Source: Nitrospira sp. (lineage in GTDB: Bacteria > Nitrospirota > Nitrospiria > Nitrospirales > Nitrospiraceae). From it: a DNA stretch of 64,000 nucleotides. The notes under the pieces were generated by a model, which did no database searches, was not told where the DNA came from, and saw only the letters and a program-made list of their open reading frames with translations. The stretch lies in NCBI GenBank assembly GCA_030123565.1, contig CP126122.1, positions 620,001 to 684,000 on the forward strand. Direction: 5' to 3'. Positions 26,359-36,282 of this stretch are shown in pieces. A program made the position numbers and the translations under genes. Position 1 is the first letter of the stretch. Every line of letters starts with the position of its first letter.

Positions 26359-27690
26359 ATGCAGGTGGGCACCATACAGGTCCTGTGTGTGTATCTGTTC
26401 ATTTTGCTGATCGGGCCCCTGTTGTTCGGCGGCGAACAAGCCTTAGGGCAGGGGGCCGCACCGGCTCCTGGGTCGACTGCGACGGTGCAGGAGCGACTGG
26501 ATTCCTTAGAGAAGAAAGTGGATGCCCCATCCATCTGGAAGACGTTGGGGTTCAAGGTTTCAGGTTTTCTGGATGTGGCCTATACGCAGAATTTCAACAA
26601 CCCCAACACGAATCTGAACCAACTGCATATTTTCGACACCAACGCCAATGCCTTCATGCCGCACCTGGCGCAGATCATGTTGGAGCGGCCGGCGGATGCG
26701 GGGGGCAGCGCGTTGGAACGAGCCGGATTCCGCGCCAGGTTGAATTTCGGCCTCGATTCCCGGGTGACTCGCGCGCGTACCAATTTTCAAACCGGGACCA
26801 GCAACGATGAAATCGATTTCCAGGAACTCTATGCGGAATACATCCTTCCCGTCGGCAACGGTTTGAAAGTCCAAGCCGGCAAGATGAACACGCTGATCGG
26901 CTATGAGGTCATCAATAGTTTTGAGAACGCAAACTTTTCCCGGTCCTTCATGTTCGGGTTGGGGCAAGCCTTTACCACGACTGGAATCCGATTCACCTAT
27001 ACATTCACCCCAATGGTCACCGCGTCGTTCGGAGTCGTCAACGGCTGGGACAACGTGGACGACAACAACAAGGGCAAGACGATTGAGTATCTGGTGGCCC
27101 TGACTCCCCATGAAAAATTCGGTGTCAGCTGGTACGGCTCCTATGGGCCGGAACAAGCGAATCGGCAATTCGGCGATCTCGCATCAGGAGGCGTACCAGG
27201 GAACCCGTCTGCGAAGCGGTTTGTCAACGGTCTCATCATTTCGATGAAACCGACGGACAAGGACACGATCATTCTGGAACCCTATTACGCGAACGAAGCC
27301 AGCAACCCGGTAGCGGGGAGTACCGGGAAGCCGAATGCGCGCTGGAACGGCCTGGCCGCCTACCTGATCCACGATTTCGACGACCAGTGGAGCTTCCGCC
27401 TCCGTGGAGAAATTTTCGAGGATGCAGGGGGCTTCCGCACCTGTAGTGGAACGTTGAACAACGCGGGGGGCACGAACACGTGCTTCGGAGCGACCAATAC
27501 CACGGCCGCCACGCCGGTCGCCCAGACATTGTGGGAAATCACGCCGACGCTGCAGTTCAAGCCGGCGCCGTCGCTGATCACACGGGTCGAATTCCGGTAT
27601 GACAAGTCGGACAAGAACGTATTCCTTTACGGCAGTAGAGCGGTGAATAACCAGGAGACTCTCTCGTTCGAGGTCATCTACCTGTTCTGA
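26359..27690 (+). CDS. Outer-membrane porin, BBP2/OmpL-like
   Basis: A protein of about 443 residues with a signal peptide ending near GEQALGQ, a short coiled coil (VQERLDSLEKKVD) and a long beta-barrel domain ending YLF. The strand pattern (SFGVVNGWDNVDDNNKGKT and VSWYGSYGPEQ) matches putative beta-barrel porin-2. ATG 26359 has GGAGG at eight bases; ATG 26338 is an alternative, and the frame is open to 26146 without coding character. As first gene of the amt operon it probably lets ammonium or another small nitrogen compound cross the outer membrane. A truncated relative lies at 6680-6976. Confidence 0.82.
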   Translation: MQVGTIQVLCVYLFILLIGPLLFGGEQALGQGAAPAPGSTATVQERLDSLEKKVDAPSIWKTLGFKVSGFLDVAYTQNFNNPNTNLNQLHIFDTNANAFMPHLAQIMLERPADAGGSALERAGFRARLNFGLDSRVTRARTNFQTGTSNDEIDFQELYAEYILPVGNGLKVQAGKMNTLIGYEVINSFENANFSRSFMFGLGQAFTTTGIRFTYTFTPMVTASFGVVNGWDNVDDNNKGKTIEYLVALTPHEKFGVSWYGSYGPEQANRQFGDLASGGVPGNPSAKRFVNGLIISMKPTDKDTIILEPYYANEASNPVAGSTGKPNARWNGLAAYLIHDFDDQWSFRLRGEIFEDAGGFRTCSGTLNNAGGTNTCFGATNTTAATPVAQTLWEITPTLQFKPAPSLITRVEFRYDKSDKNVFLYGSRAVNNQETLSFEVIYLF

Positions 27691-27713
27691 GAATGAAGAG
27701 AAAGGAATAGATC

Positions 27714-29093
27714 ATGGTACGACGATTGCGCTTCATGATGATGATCCTGCCGGTCCTGACCAGCGTTGCGATGATGCTGGGCGTTGCAGGAGTCTGGGCG
27801 CAAGAGACCGCGCCGCCGCCGGTGCCTACGGTACAGGAAATCATAACGGCGCCTGCCCAAGCCCCGCCCAAGATCGATACGGGGGACACGGCCTGGCTGC
27901 TCATATCGACTGCGTTGGTTCTGGCCATGACAGCGCCGGGGCTGGCGCTGTTTTATGGCGGGATGGTGCGCTCGAAGAACGCCCTGGGGACGATCATGCA
28001 GAGTTTCATTATCCTCTGCCTGATCAGTCTCCAATGGGTGTTGTGGGGATATAGTTTGGCGTTCGGACCGGACAAGGGGCATCTCATCGGAGGTCTCGAA
28101 TGGCTTGGCCTCAACGGCGTGGGCTTGGAGCCGAATGCCGACTACGGAGCGACCGTGCCCCATCAGGCCTTCATGATCTTCCAAATGATGTTTGCCGTGA
28201 TCACGCCGGCGCTCATCACCGGCGCCTTTGCGGAACGAATGAAGTTCAGCAGTTTCCTCGTGTTTACCCTCTTGTGGGCGACGCTGATCTATGATCCGCT
28301 GGCCCACTGGGTGTGGGCGGTGGGAGGATGGGTGCGCAATTTGGGCGCGCTGGATTTTGCCGGCGGGACTGTGGTGCACATCAGTTCCGGTGCATCCGCG
28401 TTGGCCTGCGCGATCGTGTTGCGACCGCGATTGGGCCATGGCAAGGAGCACATGGCTCCCCACAATCTGCCGATGACAGTGTTGGGCGCAAGCCTGCTTT
28501 GGTTTGGGTGGTTTGGGTTCAACGCCGGGAGCGCGGTGGCGTCCGGCGCACTGGCGACCAGCGCCTTTGTCGTGACCAACACGGCCACGGCCTCGGCAGC
28601 GCTGTCCTGGATGGTAGTGGAGTGGATGTACCGAGGAAAACCGACGGTGCTCGGGGCAGCGAGTGGCGCGGTCGCAGGACTGGTGGCGATTACCCCGGCG
28701 TCGGGATTTGTCGGGCCGATGCCCTCGATCGTGATCGGTCTCGGGGCAGGGGTGTTCTGCTATCTGGGCGTGTTGTGGAAGGCGAAATGTGGGTACGATG
28801 ATGCCCTCGATGTGGTCGGGATTCACGGGATTGGAGGGATCTGGGGAGCGCTGGCAACAGGTCTCTTTGCGTCAAAGGTGATCAATCCGGCCGGAGCGGA
28901 CGGGTTATTTTTAGGGAATCCTGCGCAACTGGGGATTCAGGCTCTGGCGGTCTTGGTGTCCGTGGTGTTCGCCTTCGTGGGGACCTTCGTGGTGTTGAAG
29001 CTTCTCGATGGGGTGATGGGTCTGCGGGTCAGGGAGGACGAGGAGCGCATGGGATTGGATCTGAGTCAGCACGACGAACGAGCCTATTCGTAG
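27714..29093 (+). CDS. amt: Ammonium transporter Amt, copy 1
   Basis: A 459-residue AmtB-type protein with an N-terminal signal peptide (GVAGVWAQE) and 11 expected membrane helices. Family hallmarks are DTAWLLISTALVLAMT, GLALFYGGMVRSKN, DFAGGTVVHISSGASAL with the first pore His region, and DDALDVVGIHGIGGIWGALA with the second. It lies 24 bases after the porin and just ahead of a second Amt gene. Transport is expected to be gated by the PII protein encoded downstream. Confidence 0.95.
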   Translation: MVRRLRFMMMILPVLTSVAMMLGVAGVWAQETAPPPVPTVQEIITAPAQAPPKIDTGDTAWLLISTALVLAMTAPGLALFYGGMVRSKNALGTIMQSFIILCLISLQWVLWGYSLAFGPDKGHLIGGLEWLGLNGVGLEPNADYGATVPHQAFMIFQMMFAVITPALITGAFAERMKFSSFLVFTLLWATLIYDPLAHWVWAVGGWVRNLGALDFAGGTVVHISSGASALACAIVLRPRLGHGKEHMAPHNLPMTVLGASLLWFGWFGFNAGSAVASGALATSAFVVTNTATASAALSWMVVEWMYRGKPTVLGAASGAVAGLVAITPASGFVGPMPSIVIGLGAGVFCYLGVLWKAKCGYDDALDVVGIHGIGGIWGALATGLFASKVINPAGADGLFLGNPAQLGIQALAVLVSVVFAFVGTFVVLKLLDGVMGLRVREDEERMGLDLSQHDERAYS

Positions 29094-29122
29094 GCGTGAA
29101 GGGACCGGACAGGAGGAGGAAT

Positions 29123-30511
29123 ATGGTGAGTGCCCCTGGCAGAGATCACAGTCGAAAAAACGCAAACCAACCGTGGTTTGGGGTCATCGGTATTGTGATC
29201 CTGGTGTGTTCGTATGCCTGTATCGGGTCGGTCACGATGGCCCAGGACACATCTGCGTTGCCGGCTCCGGTCGCGCCAAACGTCTCCTTGAAAGTGGATT
29301 CAGGGGATACCGCCTGGGTCCTGATCTCCTCTGCGTTGGTGTTGGCGATGCTGATGCCGGGGCTCGCGTTGTTTTACGGCGGACTTGTGCGTACCAAGAA
29401 CGTGCTCGCGACGATCATGCAAAGCGTCATGATCTTGAGCGTGGTCAGCGTGCTGTGGATTCTGTTCGGATACAGTTTGGCGTTCGGGCCGGATAAAGGC
29501 GGGGTGATCGGTGGATTGGAGTGGGTGGGACTGAGCGGGGTCGGCGCCGAGCCGCACCCGACCTATGGGCCGACGATTCCTCACCAGGCGTTCATGCTGT
29601 TTCAGTTGATGTTTGCTGCGATCGCTCCGGCGTTGATCACGGGGGCCTTTGCCGAACGGAAGCGCTTTACGTCGGTCGTGCTCTTCGGTGCGCTTTGGTC
29701 CCTGGTGGTCTATGTGCCGCTGGCGCATTGGATCTGGGGCGGGGGATGGTTGAGCAAATTGGGCGCGTTGGACTTTGCCGGTGGGGCGGTGATCCACATC
29801 AGTTCCGGGGCGTCGGCCCTGGTCTGTGCCGTCGTGCTGGGTCGACGCAGAGGATATGGCACCGATTACATGGCCCCGCACAATCTTCCGATGACATTGC
29901 TCGGAACCGGATTTCTGTGGTTCGGTTGGTTCGGCTTCAACGGAGGCAGCGCGCTAGGAGCCAACGCCATTGCAGTCTCGGCGATCCTCGCGACCCATGC
30001 GGCGGCGGCGATGGGCGCTATGGCCTGGTGTGGAGTTGAGTGGGCGCATCGAGGCAAACCCACGGTGCTCGGTGTCGCCAGCGGCGCCGTGTCCGGATTG
30101 GCGACGGTGACTCCTGCGGCAGGCTATATCAGCCCGCTGTTCGCCATCGTGATCGGTGCCGTGGCAGGCATGGCCTGTTACGCGGCGATTGTCTGGAAGG
30201 GGCGATTCGGCTATGATGACTCGCTTGACGTCGTGGGCATCCACGGAGTGGGAGGGGCGATCGGCATTCTCGCCACAGGACTCTGTGCCAGCAAGGCTGT
30301 GAACCCTGGAGGCGCCGACGGATTGTTATTCGGCAATCCCGGCCTCTTCGGCGTCCAGGTGCTCGTCGTGGCGGTCACGACGATGTTCTCGATGATCGGG
30401 ACCTTTATCATCCTCAAACTGGTCGATTCCATGACGGGGCTGCGGGTGTCTTCCGAGGAAGAAGCGACCGGTCTTGATTTGAGTCAACACAACGAGCGGG
30501 CCTATTCGTGA
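29123..30511 (+). CDS. amt: Ammonium transporter Amt, copy 2
   Basis: A 462-residue Amt paralogous to the upstream copy, sharing DTAWVLISSALVLAM, DFAGGAVIHISSGASAL, DDSLDVVGIHGVGGAIG and the C-terminal GLDLSQHNERAYS. ATG 29123 follows AGGAGGAG at good spacing; a GTG at 29096 is less likely. The longer N-terminus ends in a signal-like SVTMAQD. Two tandem copies with nearly the same tail suggest a local duplication, perhaps for different affinity or PII control. Confidence 0.94.
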   Translation: MVSAPGRDHSRKNANQPWFGVIGIVILVCSYACIGSVTMAQDTSALPAPVAPNVSLKVDSGDTAWVLISSALVLAMLMPGLALFYGGLVRTKNVLATIMQSVMILSVVSVLWILFGYSLAFGPDKGGVIGGLEWVGLSGVGAEPHPTYGPTIPHQAFMLFQLMFAAIAPALITGAFAERKRFTSVVLFGALWSLVVYVPLAHWIWGGGWLSKLGALDFAGGAVIHISSGASALVCAVVLGRRRGYGTDYMAPHNLPMTLLGTGFLWFGWFGFNGGSALGANAIAVSAILATHAAAAMGAMAWCGVEWAHRGKPTVLGVASGAVSGLATVTPAAGYISPLFAIVIGAVAGMACYAAIVWKGRFGYDDSLDVVGIHGVGGAIGILATGLCASKAVNPGGADGLLFGNPGLFGVQVLVVAVTTMFSMIGTFIILKLVDSMTGLRVSSEEEATGLDLSQHNERAYS

Positions 30512-30594
30512 CGAAGCGCACCGCTGTCAGCGATCAGCCTTCAGCACGATGTTCTGAAGGCATGTTCATGGCTGAGAAATGTGAGTTTTCCTAG

Positions 30595-30942
<348 letters not shown>

Positions 30943-30944
30943 GT

Positions 30945-33629
30945 ATGTCACAGGCGTTGGATGCAGGTTCACATATGTTGCACGAGACCGCTCCCGTGGC
31001 GTTGTCCGATCTTTTGGTCGAACAGCGCCGGGCGATCGAGCAACGGCTGCTGGCCGGCGCGTCGGGCGACGACGTGGTCAATGCCACCACCGATCTGGTC
31101 GATGGATTGATCGTCGGCCGCTACCGGACTGCGGCCCGAACCGGCGGCGAGGCGCTCACCACGGCTGGATTCCACCATTGTTGTCTGGTGGCGCTCGGAG
31201 GCTACGGCCGGCGCGAATTGGCGCCGCACTCGGATATCGACCTCATGTTCCTGTTTCACCCGGATGCCGCCAAGGTGATTCCCGAGCTGGTGAAGCAGGT
31301 GCTCCACCCCCTGTGGGACAGCGGATTTCAAGTGGGCCACAGTGTCCGTACGATTCAAGACTGTGTGGACTTGGGTCTGGCCGACCTGACGGTTCGGACC
31401 TCGATGATGGAAGCGCGGTTTCTCGCCGGCAGCCCCGAGCTGTTTCAGCGCTTCCATGCACGCTATGTTCGGAAAGTCGTGTCGAGCGGGTTCGACGCGT
31501 ATCTAGCGCAAAAGGTAGCGGAGCGGCAGCGCGAATACCACAAGTTCGGTGAGACCGTGTATTTGCTGGAGCCGAACGTCAAGAAAAGCAAGGGTGGGTT
31601 GCGCGATTTGCATCTCCTGCAGTGGATCGGGTCGGCGCGCTACCATGCGCCGACGATCCGTGAATTGTCCGATCGGGGGATATTGTCCCAAGCCGACTAC
31701 CGGGCGATCAAGGAGGCGCGGGAGTTTCTCCTGCGCGTCCGGTCCTTTCTCCATATCCGTGCCGGCATGGCGCAGGAAATTCTGACCTTCGATGATCAAG
31801 TCTGGTTGGCGAAACAACTGGGCTTTACCGACCGGCCGCATCTGCTCGCCGTCGAGCAGTTCATGCAGCAATACTATCGCCATACCATGGGGCTCCACGT
31901 CGCTTCGATGCGATTTGTCGATCGCTGTCGCCGCCGCTCATTGTGGAAGCGGCTCAGGCAATGGTTGCCGGCCTCGCGCATTGATCACTATTTTGTCGTC
32001 GAGGGCGAGGCGCTGACGGTACCGGTCGAACTGCGCTCCCAGGTGTTGGATCGGCCGGATTCGCTCCTGGCGCTCTTCGACCTGGCGCGAGCGCGCCGGT
32101 TGAACATCGATCCCGCTCTGCTCGAAGACATTCACCGCCATGCGGAAACCTTGTCGGCCGAGCGCTTCCACACGCCGGAGACCGGCCGGACCTTTCTCTC
32201 GATCCTGGCTGGGCCCGGGACGGCGCGGACGTTGGAGGCCATGCATCGCGCGCACCTGTTGGAGAAGCTGGTGCCGGCCTTCTCACGCGTGCGTGGACTG
32301 ATGCAATTCAATCAGTACCATAAGTACACGGTCGATGAGCACAGCCTGCTGGCGGTGGCGAAGGCGGAAGCGCTGGCCGAACATCAAGGGGTGTTGGGGG
32401 ATGTCTATCGAGAAATCAAGCGGAAGGATATTCTGCATTTGGCGCTGCTGCTCCACGATCTGGGGAAGGGGCACGAAGAAGACCACAGCGAAGTCGGCAA
32501 GCGGCTGGCCGAAGACACGGCGGTACGTTTGGGGTTCGATGAACGGGACAGCACCACGCTGACGTTTCTCGTTCACCGTCACCTGTTGATGGCCCATACG
32601 GCCTTCCGCCGCGACCCCTATGATGAAAAGGTGTTGCTGCCGTTCGCGCGAGAGGTGGGCACGCCGGAAGTATTGCGGAAGTTGCTGACCTTGACCGCCG
32701 CGGATATCGCCGCCGTCGGCCCGGAGGTGTTGACGAAATGGAAAGAATCCCTGCTGATCGAGCTGTACCTGCGGGCCATGCAGGAGGTGTCGGGAGAGCG
32801 TGAGACGGCCGATGAGCCCCAGCGGCTCGCTCGGATCGCCGCCGAGGTCGCGGCGCAACAGGATGCCGATCGGGATCTTCCGGCAGAACAGGCTTGGATC
32901 CGGTCGGAGCTCGAACAGTTTCCGTTGCGCTATGTCGACGGGACGTCCCCTCGCCGCATCGCCGCGCATCTGGCCGCGATTCGCCGTCTGGAAGCCGGCG
33001 GCGTCGTCGTCGAGACGGAATTTCACGCGCAATTGGGAACCTGCGAATATACGGTGATCGCGCACAACGACCTGATTCCCGGATTGTTTTCGAAAATCGC
33101 CGGGGTGATGGCGGCGGGTGGGTTGCAGATTCTGGATGCGCAGATCGTCACGCGCAAAGACGGGGTGGTCGTGGATACCTTTCAGGTCGCCGATCCGGAC
33201 TATCAAGGCGCGCCTCCCGTGAATCGGCGCGAGTCGATCGGCGACACCATCACGCAGGTGTTGACCGGTCGCCAGACCATTGAGACGGTGATGCGTCGCG
33301 GGGCCCGTCTCAACATGGGACGGCCTCTGCCGGCGCATCGGCAGCCGGCGGAGGTGCGGATCGACAATGAAACGTCCGACCGGTTCACCATTCTGGATAT
33401 CTTTGCGGACGACCGGCAGGGGTTGCTGTACGTCATCACCAATGCGATTTTTCAGTTGGGCCTCTCGGTCCATGCGTCGCGAATTTCCACCCGTCTGGAT
33501 CAGGTGGCGGACGTGTTCTATGTGACCAGTATGGAGGGCAAGAAGGTGGAGGAGGCTGATCGCCTGGAATCGATCCGGGTGGCGATTCTCAGGGAGATCG
33601 AGATGTTTCTCGGTGCGGATGCAGCGTAA
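30945..33629 (+). CDS. glnD: Bifunctional PII uridylyltransferase/uridylyl-removing enzyme
   Basis: An 894-residue sensor of glutamine that uridylylates and deuridylylates PII. The nucleotidyltransferase motif ALGGYGRRELAPHSDIDLMF lies near residues 83-102, and an HD phosphohydrolase motif (LLLHDLGKGHEEDHSE) near residue 500. Two ACT domains follow, beginning near CEYTVIAHNDLIPGLFSKIA and RFTILDIFADDRQGLLYV. It starts three bases after glnB, so PII and its modifying enzyme are probably translated together. Confidence 0.95.
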   Translation: MSQALDAGSHMLHETAPVALSDLLVEQRRAIEQRLLAGASGDDVVNATTDLVDGLIVGRYRTAARTGGEALTTAGFHHCCLVALGGYGRRELAPHSDIDLMFLFHPDAAKVIPELVKQVLHPLWDSGFQVGHSVRTIQDCVDLGLADLTVRTSMMEARFLAGSPELFQRFHARYVRKVVSSGFDAYLAQKVAERQREYHKFGETVYLLEPNVKKSKGGLRDLHLLQWIGSARYHAPTIRELSDRGILSQADYRAIKEAREFLLRVRSFLHIRAGMAQEILTFDDQVWLAKQLGFTDRPHLLAVEQFMQQYYRHTMGLHVASMRFVDRCRRRSLWKRLRQWLPASRIDHYFVVEGEALTVPVELRSQVLDRPDSLLALFDLARARRLNIDPALLEDIHRHAETLSAERFHTPETGRTFLSILAGPGTARTLEAMHRAHLLEKLVPAFSRVRGLMQFNQYHKYTVDEHSLLAVAKAEALAEHQGVLGDVYREIKRKDILHLALLLHDLGKGHEEDHSEVGKRLAEDTAVRLGFDERDSTTLTFLVHRHLLMAHTAFRRDPYDEKVLLPFAREVGTPEVLRKLLTLTAADIAAVGPEVLTKWKESLLIELYLRAMQEVSGERETADEPQRLARIAAEVAAQQDADRDLPAEQAWIRSELEQFPLRYVDGTSPRRIAAHLAAIRRLEAGGVVVETEFHAQLGTCEYTVIAHNDLIPGLFSKIAGVMAAGGLQILDAQIVTRKDGVVVDTFQVADPDYQGAPPVNRRESIGDTITQVLTGRQTIETVMRRGARLNMGRPLPAHRQPAEVRIDNETSDRFTILDIFADDRQGLLYVITNAIFQLGLSVHASRISTRLDQVADVFYVTSMEGKKVEEADRLESIRVAILREIEMFLGADAA

Positions 33630-33680
33630 GACATGGGGCACGGGTAGTCATTTTCATCGGCGGTTGAAAGGAGGAGGGGG

Positions 33681-35090
33681 ATGAACGTTCGTGAGGTGTT
33701 GGATTTCGCAAAGAAAAACAAGGTCCAGGTTGTGGACATGAAGTTCGTGGACCTCATCGGGACCTGGCAGCATTTCACCATTCCGGTCAGCGAACTGACG
33801 GAAGGCCTGTTCAAGGACGGTTCCGGACTCGACGGTTCGTCGATCCGCGGCTGGAAAGCGATCAACAACAGCGACATGCTGCTCGTGCCCGACCCGACGA
33901 CCGCCTGTCTGGATCCGTTTTGTTCCATCCCGACGTTGAGCCTCGTCGGCAACGTCGTCGATCCGATCACGCGTGAAACCTACGACCGTGACCCGCGATT
34001 CATCGCGCAGAAGGCGGAGAAATATCTCCAGAGCACCAAGATCGGCGACACCTCCTACTGGGGGCCGGAAGCCGAATTTTTCATCTTCGACCATGCACGC
34101 TATGACCAGACGAACCACAGCGCCTACTACTACATCGATTCCGACGAAGGCGTCTGGAACATGGGCCAGGAAGGCGTCAACCTGGGCGGCAAGATCCGCC
34201 ACAAGGAAGGGTACTTCCCGGTTCCTCCGACCGATACCCAGCAGGACATCCGCACGGAAATGATCCTCGAAATGGAAAAGGCGGGCATCGCCACCGAGAA
34301 ACACCACCACGAAGTGGCCACGGCAGGTCAGGCGGAAATCGACATCCGCTTCGACAGCCTGGTGAGGACCGCCGATAAAATGATGATGTTCAAGTACATC
34401 GTCAAGAACGTCGCGCGGCGGCACGGCAAGACCGTCACCTTCATGCCGAAACCGATCTTCGGCGACAACGGTTCGGGCATGCATACCCATCAGAGCATCT
34501 GGAAAGAGGGGAAGCCCCTGTTCGCCGGGAAGGAATATGCCGGGGTGTCACAGATGTGCCTGCACTACATCGGCGGGATTCTGAAACATGCGCCGGCCTT
34601 GGCCGCCTTCACCAACCCCTCGACGAACTCTTACAAGCGGTTGACGCCGGGGTTCGAAGCGCCGGTATTGCTGGCCTATTCGAGCCGGAACCGGTCGGCC
34701 GGCATCAGGATTCCCATGTACTCGCCAAGCCCGAAGGCGAAGCGCATCGAGGTGCGGTTCCCGGACCCTGCCGCCAATCCTTATCTGGCCTTTTCCGCCA
34801 TGCTCATGGCCGGTTTGGACGGGATCGAAAACAAGATCAACCCGGGGGAGCCGGCCGAGAAGGACCTGTACGATCTCGAAGCCAAGGAGGCGGCCAAGAT
34901 CCGTACCATGCCGGGTAGTTTGGACGAGGCGCTTAGCCACCTGGAGAAGGACCATCAGTTCCTGCTCAAGGGCGGGGTGTTCAGCGAAGACTTGATCGAG
35001 GCCTGGATCGGATATAAGCGCAGCAAAGAAGTGGATACGATGCGGTTGCGGCCGCATCCCTATGAGTTCTTCCTGTATTACGACGTGTAG
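33681..35090 (+). CDS. glnA: Glutamine synthetase, type I
   Basis: A 469-residue GSI enzyme that makes glutamine from glutamate and ammonium. Typical segments are [39 protein letters not shown] and [19 protein letters not shown]. The adenylylation loop reads [12 protein letters not shown] with Tyr at residue 397, the same number as in E. coli, so control by a GlnE-type enzyme is expected. GAAAGGAGGAGG precedes the ATG, 51 bases after glnD. Confidence 0.97.
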   Translation: MNVREVLDFAKKNKVQVVDMKFVDLIGTWQHFTIPVSELTEGLFKDGSGLDGSSIRGWKAINNSDMLLVPDPTTACLDPFCSIPTLSLVGNVVDPITRETYDRDPRFIAQKAEKYLQSTKIGDTSYWGPEAEFFIFDHARYDQTNHSAYYYIDSDEGVWNMGQEGVNLGGKIRHKEGYFPVPPTDTQQDIRTEMILEMEKAGIATEKHHHEVATAGQAEIDIRFDSLVRTADKMMMFKYIVKNVARRHGKTVTFMPKPIFGDNGSGMHTHQSIWKEGKPLFAGKEYAGVSQMCLHYIGGILKHAPALAAFTNPSTNSYKRLTPGFEAPVLLAYSSRNRSAGIRIPMYSPSPKAKRIEVRFPDPAANPYLAFSAMLMAGLDGIENKINPGEPAEKDLYDLEAKEAAKIRTMPGSLDEALSHLEKDHQFLLKGGVFSEDLIEAWIGYKRSKEVDTMRLRPHPYEFFLYYDV

Positions 35091-35117
35091 CGGATCCATC
35101 CTCCATGCCGCAGACGC

Positions 35118-35146
35118 TTGACGTCTCGGTGGGAGGATGGTATATA
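35118..35146 (+). promoter_or_regulatory. Sigma70-like promoter of the nitrite transporter leader
   Basis: TTGACG at 35118-35123 and TATATA at 35141-35146 are 17 bases apart. Transcription would start near 35153, thirteen bases before the first leader hairpin. A CCATCCTCC/GGAGGATGG inverted repeat (35096-35104 and 35132-35140) overlaps the spacer and could end glnA transcripts or bind a regulator. Confidence 0.65.
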
Positions 35147-35165
35147 TGGCGGCTGTGGACGCAAG

Positions 35166-35260
35166 CAGGCAACGGCGCCTGAGTTGAGCCCACAACACAA
35201 CGTGTAAACGGACAAAGGCGTCCGTCATTCTTGCGAGAGTGGCGGACGCCTTCTTGTTTT
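35166..35260 (+). promoter_or_regulatory. ANTAR-type leader, first unit, before the nitrite transporter
   Basis: P1 is CAGGC-[AACGGC]-GCCTG (35166-35181) and P2 is ACGGAC-[AAAGGC]-GTCCGT (35208-35225). Both loops have A1 and G4. The terminator pairs AGGCGTCCG (35216-35224) with CGGACGCCT (35243-35251) and ends TCTTGTTTT. It shares the P2 loop and 3' arm, so P2 and terminator exclude each other. Confidence 0.82.
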
Positions 35261-35262
35261 CA

Positions 35263-35365
35263 GCCGACGCTGCGGTCGGCCTCCTCGATCGGACGGGGCG
35301 TTGGAAGCCTCGTTGAGCAGGACAACGACGTCCTCTTCCCGGCAGCGGGATGAGGACGTTTTTTT
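35263..35365 (+). promoter_or_regulatory. ANTAR-type leader, second unit, before the nitrite transporter
   Basis: P1 is GCCGAC-[GCTGCG]-GTCGGC (35263-35280) and P2 is AGGAC-[AACGAC]-GTCCT (35319-35334). The terminator pairs ACGTCCTC (35328-35335) with GAGGACGT (35352-35359), with an inner TCCCG/CGGGA stem, and ends in seven T. The P1 loop keeps G4 but has G at position 1. This unit follows the first with two bases between them, giving two attenuators in series. Confidence 0.75.
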
Positions 35366-35399
35366 GAGTCAGGCGCATCGGCCAGAGGAGGGAGAGCCC

Positions 35400-36230
35400 A
35401 TGCATACAGCGGATCACGAACGGATCGCAGCGGTGGCGACTAAGAAGTGGTCGTTCTGTGAGCAATCGCCGGGCGGCTATCTCATCCTGTCCGCCTTGGC
35501 GGGAATCTATCTCGGCTTCGGGATCGCGCTGATCTTCAGTATCGGTGGTCCCTTGGCGGCGGCCGGGTCCCCCTTGGTCAAACTCATCATGGGGGCATCC
35601 TTCGGGATTGCGTTGACCCTGGTGATCTTTGCTGGATCGGAATTGTTCACCGGCAACAACCTGGTCGGCGCCATCGCGGGCCTATCGAAAAGCCTCTCCT
35701 GGACACAGGTTGTTCAGCTGAATGCCTGGTCGTGGCTGGGGAATCTGGCCGGGTCCTTGGGGTTGGCCTGGCTGGTCATTCAATCCGGTGTGTTCGCCAA
35801 GGGGCCGACGACGGAGCTGATCGAGAAGGTGGCGGCGGTCAAGATGTCGCTTCCGGCCTGGGAACTGTTCGTGCGGGGGATTCTCTGTAATTGGCTGATC
35901 TGTTTGGCGGTCTGGATGGCGGGGCGGACGAGCAATGACGCGGCGAAGATCCTCCTGATTTTCTGGTGCCTGTTCGCGTTCATCGGCATCGGCTTCGAGC
36001 ACAGCATCGCGAATCAATCGTTCCTAGGCATGGCGCTTTTCCTGCCGCATGACGCAGCCGTCAACTGGGCGGGTTTTTGGTACAACCAGGCCTTCGTCGT
36101 CCTGGGCAACATCGTCGGCGGCGGGTTGTTTGTCGGCGGGCTCTATTGGCTGGTGAGCCCCTATCGCATGACCGAAACGCAGGTGGCGTCGGCGGTTCAA
36201 TCGGTTGGTCCGGCAGTCGTCAGATCGTAA
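35400..36230 (+). CDS. Formate/nitrite transporter family protein, likely nitrite uptake
   Basis: A 276-residue FNT-family pentameric channel with about six membrane helices. Family parts include GGYLILSALAGIYLGFGIAL, FAGSELFTGNNLVGAIAGL, WLGNLAGSLGLAWL, RGILCNWLICLAVWMAGRT and GFEHSIANQSFLGMALF. ATG 35400 is preceded by GAGGAGGGAG; the open frame reaches back to 35301, through the leader terminator, which is not coding. With cynS and nirA downstream, nitrite is the likely substrate, as in NirC. Confidence 0.9.
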   Translation: MHTADHERIAAVATKKWSFCEQSPGGYLILSALAGIYLGFGIALIFSIGGPLAAAGSPLVKLIMGASFGIALTLVIFAGSELFTGNNLVGAIAGLSKSLSWTQVVQLNAWSWLGNLAGSLGLAWLVIQSGVFAKGPTTELIEKVAAVKMSLPAWELFVRGILCNWLICLAVWMAGRTSNDAAKILLIFWCLFAFIGIGFEHSIANQSFLGMALFLPHDAAVNWAGFWYNQAFVVLGNIVGGGLFVGGLYWLVSPYRMTETQVASAVQSVGPAVVRS

Positions 36231-36282
36231 GGAACAGCGGCGAAGAATGTTTTAATCACCGGTACACCATTCAACGGAGAGC

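Noticed and set aside
30538-30560. CCTTCAG/CTGAAGG hairpin before glnB as another ANTAR site
   Set aside because: The loop is nine bases, there is no second hairpin and no T-run follows.
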